This document shows, piece by piece, positions 49,630-64,000 of a stretch of DNA of 64,000 nt. The position numbers and the translations under genes were made by a program. Every line of letters starts with the position of its first letter. The stretch's first letter is position 1. The notes under the pieces were generated by a model. It did no database searches. It saw nothing but the letters and a program-made list of their open reading frames with translations, and was not told where the DNA came from. Origin of the DNA: Eleginops maclovinus (lineage: Eukaryota > Chordata > Actinopteri > Perciformes > Eleginopidae); assembly GCF_036324505.1 (NCBI RefSeq), contig NC_086350.1, positions 22,968,757-23,032,756 of the forward strand, in the 5' to 3' direction.

Positions 49630-52019
49630 TGGAACAGGTAGTAATGTGATCATTTGCATGCACAACCTTTAAAGTAACCCAAAAAAAGAAAGACAGACAT
49701 ATCAAAAAGTTGCACAACATCTGCAGAGCATTATAGAGATGGATAGAAAATGTTGTAACTTTTCCCAAAGTTTCAGTTTGTCCAGCACTTTGGTTTCTGA
49801 CCAAAACCTATAAAACAAAATATATTACATCAGCCTTAACAATTTTACTCGTGGTAATTAGCCAAAATTAGCATCGGGGTACAAAATTAGCACCACTTAT
49901 TCGGAAGATGTAGGAATATAATGGCCGTAAGTAGTTGATTTGTTTGCTCAACTGGGATGGTGTCCCAAGGTGGAGCTGAAATAAATTACTGGAAAGAGAG
50001 AGTCTGGATACCCTACTCAGCATCTTAGCCCCCGCGACTTGGCACAGGCTAGGCTGAATAACAATGGAACATATTGAGTGGCTGGTAACATTTGAACATT
50101 CACTAGCCATTTGTCCGAGGACAAAAATGAAAATGTTTCTACCTGCTCACACACTTAACTATTATAAAGAACATTGTGAACATTATACCTGCTAAACATT
50201 AGCATGTTAGAGGTATTAGTTAGCATGTTAGCATGCTGACATTAGCATTTTGGTTAATGCTCCACTGTGTCTAAGAAAAACCTCACAGCTTTTTTCTTGA
50301 TAACATTAAGAATCTATACAATTGGCTGCGCATTGTCATTGTATTTGTGATGCAACAATTACAAGTTATTTTTAATCAAATGTGGGCCCATGGATGCGAA
50401 AGATCACTGGAAAATGTGAGTCTGATCAACTATCAATACGAATACACAGCCTTTAAAGCCTTTTCCAGTTCTCTTTTTGTATCCATGACATTGAGCCTGA
50501 CTCTGGAAGAAATCTCAGCAACATCAGAATTCTCTGGGCGACGTCACAGAAAGTCTGTCTATGTTTCATACAGTCTATAAAGGTCTTAACACTCAGGTTT
50601 AAAGTCATCTGATTCATGACCTGAGTATGACTTGAGTTCAAGTCATGTGAGCTTGATTTCTTTTTAAACACTCAAGTCAGCCAGCTACCCATTAAAGTGT
50701 CTGCCCTGAGGGGACACATGGGACATGTGGAAGAACACGTCTGTGTGTTCCTTTCATGCACACACAGACGTTAATGGGTAAAGTGGACGGAGAGAGGTAC
50801 AGACTGGTGGGACATATGATGAGGGAGGAACTGATGATTCAGAGGGAGGGGGGCTTGAGGGCTCAGCTCAGAGCCGCCACAGTGTCTCTTTCAACTGCCC
50901 GTCCAGGATGTGAGCAGGCGACCTGATTGGCCCCACAGGAAGTGCTGGCATCTGGGAACCGTTGAGGAAAAGAGGGCATGTGACCTCCACTCACCACCAG
51001 CTTTCCCAAATCTTGTTAGCACAGCTAGCTGGCTCCGGGGTCATTTCCCAGTTTCCCAAGGCTCCGAGGGAGATTAGTTCTCCAGTGGGGCCGTCATCCA
51101 AGAGGACGAGTGACAGATTCACAGGCTGATCTGGCCTATTAGGCTCGGATAAGGAGCCAAAGCTCAGACCCCCAAGCACACCGACGCACATCACCTCTGA
51201 TGAAATCAACCTGCATCACTGAATTCAGCCCACAGCCAATGCTAAAACCACGAGTGAGGTGGCATTAGTCCTTTAAATCTATAATAACCTCACAGAATAA
51301 AACTGCAATTAATTCCTCTGCGAAGGACACAGACAATATGCATTTCACCAACCTGCAGAAGGGAAAGGAATTAACTCACGTCGTAAGATTAACCTCCACT
51401 TTTCTGTGAGGTGTTTGGGGTGATTGGAGTCAAATATTTTGGCAGGTACCATCACAATGAAAGAAATACTTAGATTTAAATGCTGTTCATGTTACTGATT
51501 GCCGTTGCTGACTTTGCATTCCCAATGATCCCATTTTACCTAGAAAAACACCTGTCTATTTATATCTTGATAATATAGATTTACTGTAATGCAATATCCC
51601 CAATTCAGTTCTGGTTATTGTATAAAGGCATAAAAAGCCCCCTAAAAGATTTATAGACCAAAATAGCTCCAGGTGTTGTCCCTTAATGATATAACCACAG
51701 ACAGCTTTGGTTTTCTACTTTTTGGAGGTGGAAGATGTGTTTGGGTATTGACTTTACTCGTTGTGATTCTTAAAATAACACATAGATTTTTTTTGAGACA
51801 ATAAAGTTATTGTGGCCAGAGGAATTGGTAATGTCCAAATGCAGTTGAATTGGGTTTTGGGTAGAAGCCTGGAAAAAATCTCTGTGGCTAACATTTGTTC
51901 TGTGACATAAAATATGTCAATAAACACACTACTTGTGAATTTCTGAAGCATCCATCTGTACATTTAAATGGTGGTTTCTAGCAAGTGGCCCACTCAAACT
52001 ACTTGATAACTACTTGACT
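49630..52019. other. Intergenic, no gene recognised
   Basis: Includes a ttagcatgttagcatgctga-type low-complexity patch at about 50200-50255 seen widely in fish genomes. Otherwise nothing gene-like. Confidence 0.45.
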
Positions 52020-52210
52020 TAATAAAGCCAAAGGTTAGCGTTGGAGAGGAGCAGCCATGTGACTGTGGTTGTTTATAACCTAATATTAGCTTTTTACTTA
52101 TGGTTAATGCATTTATGCTTCAAAAAACATAAAAGTGTTTTTTATGTGGAGATTATCCTGCTGAACAAAATGTGTAAGTATCATAAATGTTTGTTTGCCA
52201 TAGAGCTTGT
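52020..52210 (+). repeat. Dispersed repeat, copy 2
   Basis: Matches 31860-32160 in the same orientation (gcatttatgcttcaaaaa, gattatcctgctga, aagtatcat). Confidence 0.45.
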
Positions 52211-52753
52211 TTAATGCAATATTCCAATATCTAATGGAAAAACCCATTCGCTTTTGTTGAAACAGTGCAATGCAAACTTCCCCAGTTGGCCAGTACAAAC
52301 ACATCCTCACTGCTTCACTCTATTAGGTACAGTCCTATGGTAAAGTCAGATGGCTGAGGAGACTCCTTTGTATTTCTGAATCTCACAAGGGTTGAACCAG
52401 AATGACAACTGATAGGGCAGAAAGAGACCACCTTGAGAAAGAATTAAATAATAACAGAGAATTGGCAGTCAATGGTAAAAGAAACTTGAAGCTTAGCATC
52501 CAAATGTGTGCAAGTTTAAAAAGCAATGGCTTCCTGTTTTAGTGTCATAATGCATTTAACAAGATGGAATAAACCAGAAAAACTATTATTTAAAGGGTAA
52601 CGCAACTAAACCCAAAATAAAACACATATTTCTCTTCTTACCTCTAGTGTTTTTTAGCATCTAGATTGTTTTGGTGCAAGTTGCTGATGGAACTTGGCTT
52701 GTGGGGCTCAAAGCACTTTTCAATTATGATTTTCAAAGTTATTCATGCATGTA

Positions 52754-54350
52754 CAGTGGGACAAAAAAGTATTTGGTCAGCCACCAATTGTGCAAGTTCT
52801 CCCATTTAAAAAGATGAGAGAGGCCTGTAATTTTTATCATAGGTATACCTCAACTATGAGAGACAGAATGAGAAAAAAAATCCAGGAAATCACATTGTAG
52901 GATTTTTAAATAATTTATTTCAAATTATTGTGGAAAATAAATATTTGGTCAATAACAAAAGTTCCTCTCAATACTTTGTTATATACACTTTGTTGGCAAT
53001 GACAGAGGTCAAACGTTTTCTGTAAGTCTTCACAAGGTTTTCACACACTGTTGCTGGTATTTCGGCCCATTCCTCCATGCAGATCTCCTCTAAAGCAGTG
53101 ATGTTTTGGGGCTGTCGCTGGGAAACACGGACTTTCAACTCCCTCCAAAGATTTTCTATGGGGTTGAGATCTGGAGACTGGCTAGGCCACTCCAGGACCT
53201 TGAAATGCTTCTTACGAAGCCACTCCTTCGTTGCCCTGGCGGTGTGTTTGGGATCATTGTCATGCTGAAAGACCCAGCCACGCTTCATCTTCAGTGCCCT
53301 TGCTGATGGAAGGAGGTTTTCACTCAAAATCTCACGATACATGGCCCCATTCATTCTTTCCTTTACACGGATCAGTCGTCCTGGTCCCTTTGCAGAAAAA
53401 CAGCCCCAAAGCATGATGTTTCCACCCCCATGCTTCACAGTAGGTATGGTGTTCTTTGGATGCAACTCTGCATTCTTTCTCCTCCAAACACGTGTTGAGT
53501 TTTTACCAAAAAGTTCTATTTTGGTTTCATCTGACCATATGACATTCTCCCAATCCTCTTCTGGATCATCCAAATGCTCTCTAGCAAACTTCAGACGAGC
53601 CTGGACATGTACTGGCTTAAGCAGGGGGACACGTCTGGAACTGCAGGATTGAAGTCCCTGGCGGCGTAGTGTGTTACTGATGGTAGCCTCTGTTACTTTG
53701 GTCCCAGCTCTCTGCAGGTCATTCACTAGGTCCCCCCGTGTGGTTCTGGGATTTTTGCTCACCGTTCTTGTGATCATTTTGACCCCACGGGGTGAGATCT
53801 TGCGTGGAGCCCCAGATGGAGGGAGATTAGCAGTGGTCTTGTATGTCTTCCATTTTCTAATAATTGCTCCCACAGTTGATTTCTTCACACCAAGCTGCTT
53901 ACCTATTACAGATTCAGTTTTCCCAGCCTGGTGCAGGTCTACAATTTAGTCTCTGGTCTCCTTTGACAGCTCTTTGGTCTTGGCCATAGTGGAGTTTGGA
54001 GTATGACTGTTTGAGCTTGTGGACAGGTGTCTTTTATACTGATAACGAGTTCAAAAAGGTGCCATTAATACAGGTAACGAGTGGAGGACAGAGGAGCCTC
54101 TTAAAGAAGAAGTTACAGGTCTGTGAGAGCCAGAAATCTTGCTTGTTTGTAGGTGACCAAATACTTATTTTACCGAGGAATTTACCAATTAATTCATTAA
54201 AAATCCTACAATGTGATTTTCTGGATTGTTTCCCCCATTCTGTCTCTCATAGTTGAAGTGTACCTATGATGAAAATTACAGGCCTCTCATCTTTTTAAAT
54301 GGGAGAACTTGCACAATTGGTGGCTGACTAAATACTTTTTTGCCCCACTG
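52754..54350 (-). mobile_element. Full-length Tc1-like transposon, 1597 bp
   Basis: Terminal inverted repeats of about 120-200 bp begin cagtgggacaaaaaagtatt at 52754 and the complement of aatacttttttgccccactg at 54350, and lie between TA dinucleotides. The length and layout are those of a complete Tc1 element with one transposase gene on the minus strand. The ends differ from the Tc1 at 39368-41818, so two families are present. Confidence 0.95.
52968..53987 (-). pseudogene. Tc1-like transposase, one premature stop
   Basis: The frame runs from ATG at 53985-53987 (MAKTKELSKETRD) to a stop at 52968-52970, 339 codons, the normal family length of about 340. Codon 14 (53946-53948) is TAA where relatives have Lys. 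After it 306 codons from Met-34 are open. The paired helix-turn-helix region ([20 protein letters not shown]) is followed by the DD34E catalytic triad: D153 in VIWSDETK, D243 in FQHDNDPKH and E278 in NPIENLW. No other frame break is visible. Cut-and-paste transposase of this kind acts on its own inverted repeats. The single substitution makes it a very young or recently silenced copy. Confidence 0.93.
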
Positions 54351-54378
54351 TATACTGTGGATAAATCAAAATCAATTT

Positions 54379-54697
54379 TAAAGACCCTATTGTTTTTTTG
54401 GGGGGGATTTCTCTTTCCTGTAGTGTGTTATATAGGTTGGGGGCAAGTAAATGGTTTGTAAAGGCTAAAATCCCGAAGTGCCCTCCAGTTTTCTCCGAAA
54501 CACTCCCCCCTGCCCAAAACGCCTCCATTGTTCTTTGTTTACGTTTACGAAACACCTACACTTCTATTGGCTAGCGCTCCAACACATTGTACGGGCTAAG
54601 GGGTGAAAAGAGGTGCTGCAGAAAAATAAAGAGCTTTTTGAACATTAAAGCATGGAGACATGTCACAGTAGAGGCACAAAATACAATTATGAAACCT
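54379..54697 (+). mobile_element. MITE of the TTAAAGGGGCCC family, copy B
   Basis: It begins taaagaccctattg and shares gtagtgtgttatatagg, gctccaacacattgta, tttttgaacattaaagcatg and cacagtagaggcac with copies A and C. The right end is eroded. It begins 28 bp from the Tc1 end. Confidence 0.6.
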
Positions 54698-55118
54698 AAA
54701 TCATTTAGTCTTTCTTATTTTGGGGACAAAACTATTTAAAATGTAAATACTACACTCGGTGCCTGAAATATGCTATTTCAATTTGCAGTGCTTTATCTAG
54801 AAAAGCTCCAGAAACAATAAGCAGGCAGAACACTTTGATTATGCTTTTTAATTGATGAGATATATTTGAACAAGTCTGTCGATGCTACTTTGTTGACCAC
54901 GAGATCATGGAGGATGATATCAACAGAACACCTGGCCAGTTCATTATATAAAGTATAAAAACAATGAAAAGACAGGGATTTAAACAGATATGACTGCTGG
55001 AGACACAGGAGATGACAACTTGATCAGACTGTGGCCCTCATTTTGGAAATGTCTGCATGATTGCACATACTGTATGTGTGTGTAGGGGGATGTTCCTGTC
55101 GGCGTGTATGCAAACTGC

Positions 55119-55124
55119 TTTATT
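55119..55124 (-). promoter_or_regulatory. Candidate poly(A) signal of mbtps1
   Basis: A minus-strand AATAAA lies about 415 bp past the mbtps1 stop codon. It is the nearest canonical hexamer I found; usage is not shown. Confidence 0.35.
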
Positions 55125-55537
55125 CTTAAAGTGCATACAGTGTGTGTAGTGTGTGTGAAATCTCTTAAACTTCTGGATATGTGTTAGGGTACGAACAAAT
55201 TCAATAAATATAAAAGTCATTCATAATGAAACAGTTTGGTCGAAGAACACAGAGGGAAATGTAGACAACATGTCTGTCTCAAACAGGCATTTTCGGGGCC
55301 AGGTGTGTTTAACATCATCATGTGTGACACGTCTAATACTGTTCATTAGTCCACAAACACACACAAACACCCACGGAGCGCCTTGAACAGACGAGAGGCA
55401 CCAAAACTGTTCCATCCGAGAGGCGCCTGGAGAACGTTTAACGGCTCAATTTCAGAGTTCATTAGAACTTCTCGCAGGTTGCTACTCAACAAAAGTTGTT
55501 TGATTGTGAACGCAGCTCCACAGGGTTGCAGTCCGGG

Positions 55538-63083
<7,546 letters not shown>

Positions 63084-63734
63084 CTGCAAGGGGATAAAGG
63101 TCAGGGAGGGGGATAAGTCATAACTGAAGAGGAGTTTTCAATAACACAGCAGGTCCAGGTGCAGGGAAAGCACATGGGAAGATGATGGAGTCGTGGAATT
63201 AATTAAAAAAGAAACACTGAAAGTATGATTCATTCAAAAAGCTAAATCCACTTATTGAAATAATTCAATTCATTCAAATATCTAACAGATGTGGTTATAT
63301 GCTTATATTGCTACTGACATATACAGCACAGACTTGTTGAAATGTGAAATGTTGAGAATCAATTGAGTTAACTCAGGACAACGCCAGACCACTCTGACGG
63401 AGTGAGAACAAGATGATGTCTGTAGGGTTTCATAATACTCATTACAGCACAGCGTTTATGTGATTAAAGAGAAACCTTTTGTTGCTTCTTAAATCAATTC
63501 TGAAATACAATCTCACAAATTCATATACACAAGGTCGACATGTGATAACGACAGAAGCACATTTATTCTCAAAAGTGATTCATTTTATTCTCAACAATTT
63601 AAGTTTAATTTAAAATCCTCATCTTATAAATGTTTCTGATGCCTGGTACTAAAACTAAAAGTTTGAATAAATTCTTGGTATATAAAACTAAATCTTCCTC
63701 CTCCTATTTTTCCCCCTAATGCCTTGCCCTTTTT
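63084..63734. other. mbtps1 intron, no further exon recognised
   Basis: AT-rich sequence upstream of the first mbtps1 exon in view, with no match to S1P coding sequence that I could recognise. The preceding exon must lie past the window edge. Confidence 0.5.
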
Positions 63735-63949
63735 TAAATCGTTTTAATATATATTTATTGAATTTCACAGGGTAACACAATCAAGAAGGAGCATGATACC
63801 AATATGTACCCCCTTTTTTTCCACCTTATCCCAAACACAGAAGACATTCTCCACACATGCAATAAAATAATAAAAAGTATAAATAAATAAATTAGGTGAA
63901 AAAATAAACAAGTGAATAAATGATATAAAGAAAAGTACAAAGACATCAC
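63735..63949 (-). mobile_element. 3' tail of a LINE-like retroelement, copy 2
   Basis: On the minus strand this carries the same series of motifs as 501-640 (TCTGTGTTTGGGATAAGG, GGGGGTACATATTGGTATC, CATGCTCCTT, AATAAATATATATT). It lies in the presumed mbtps1 intron upstream of the first exon in view. Confidence 0.55.
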
Positions 63950-64000
63950 AACAGTAGAAGGAATATACAGACGTGATAAGACATTAATTGCATAAAGGCT

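Noticed and set aside
53341..53949. Plus-strand open frames of 92-103 codons
   Set aside because: Antisense shadows of the Tc1 transposase.

Overview
The window is vertebrate nuclear DNA, most likely a perciform-type teleost. The genes are split into short exons with GT-AG introns. The rest is AT-rich and full of fish-typical transposable elements (two Tc1 families, several hAT relatives, L1-like and L2/Maui-like LINEs, a tRNA-type SINE, many short inverted-repeat elements). Nothing suggests bacterial, phage, operon or CRISPR content.

Three protein-coding genes are recognisable. (1) Positions 10996-23818, plus strand: the last four coding exons of a NECAB-family gene, called necab2. Its N-terminal EF-hand exons lie upstream, and no exon was recognised in positions 1-10995. 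(2) Positions 31058-47309, minus strand: a complete ten-exon slc38a8, a sodium-coupled neutral amino acid transporter of 447 codons, in which every intron phase joins correctly. (3) Positions 55538-63083, minus strand: the last ten coding exons (462 codons) of mbtps1, the site-1 protease of the Golgi. These carry the lumenal C-terminal part, the single membrane span and the basic tail. The subtilisin-like catalytic domain lies beyond the right edge. The order and orientation NECAB2 (+), SLC38A8 (-), MBTPS1 (-) matches human 16q as I remember it, so this is a conserved synteny block and supports the assignment. The genes have unrelated functions; their adjacency is ancestral and not an operon.

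Layout: 1-10995 is presumed necab2 intron with LINE tails, a hAT split by an L1 insertion (about 5668-8462) and an internally deleted hAT (9808-10482). 11109-21396 is one 10.3 kb necab2 intron with an L2/Maui-like LINE (16583-19015), a SINE remnant and short inverted-repeat elements. 23819-31057 is the convergent interval between necab2 and slc38a8 and holds a 1.15 kb inverted-repeat element. slc38a8 introns hold a Tc1 with a hAT inserted in it (39368-41818), an AT repeat plus palindrome, a MITE with about 30 bp inverted repeats and a diverged tandem duplication. 47310-55537 is intergenic and holds a (GAAA)n array and a 1597 bp Tc1 whose transposase is spoiled by one visible stop codon. The mbtps1 introns hold a 1011 bp hAT-like element with a perfect 8 bp target duplication and an internal 21 bp minisatellite.

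I saw no previously undescribed biological system. The most informative signals are the nested and near-intact transposons, the family of short elements with TTAAAGGGGCCC-type ends, and the intact slc38a8 gene model. Comparisons with human proteins and named repeat families are from memory, not from a search.
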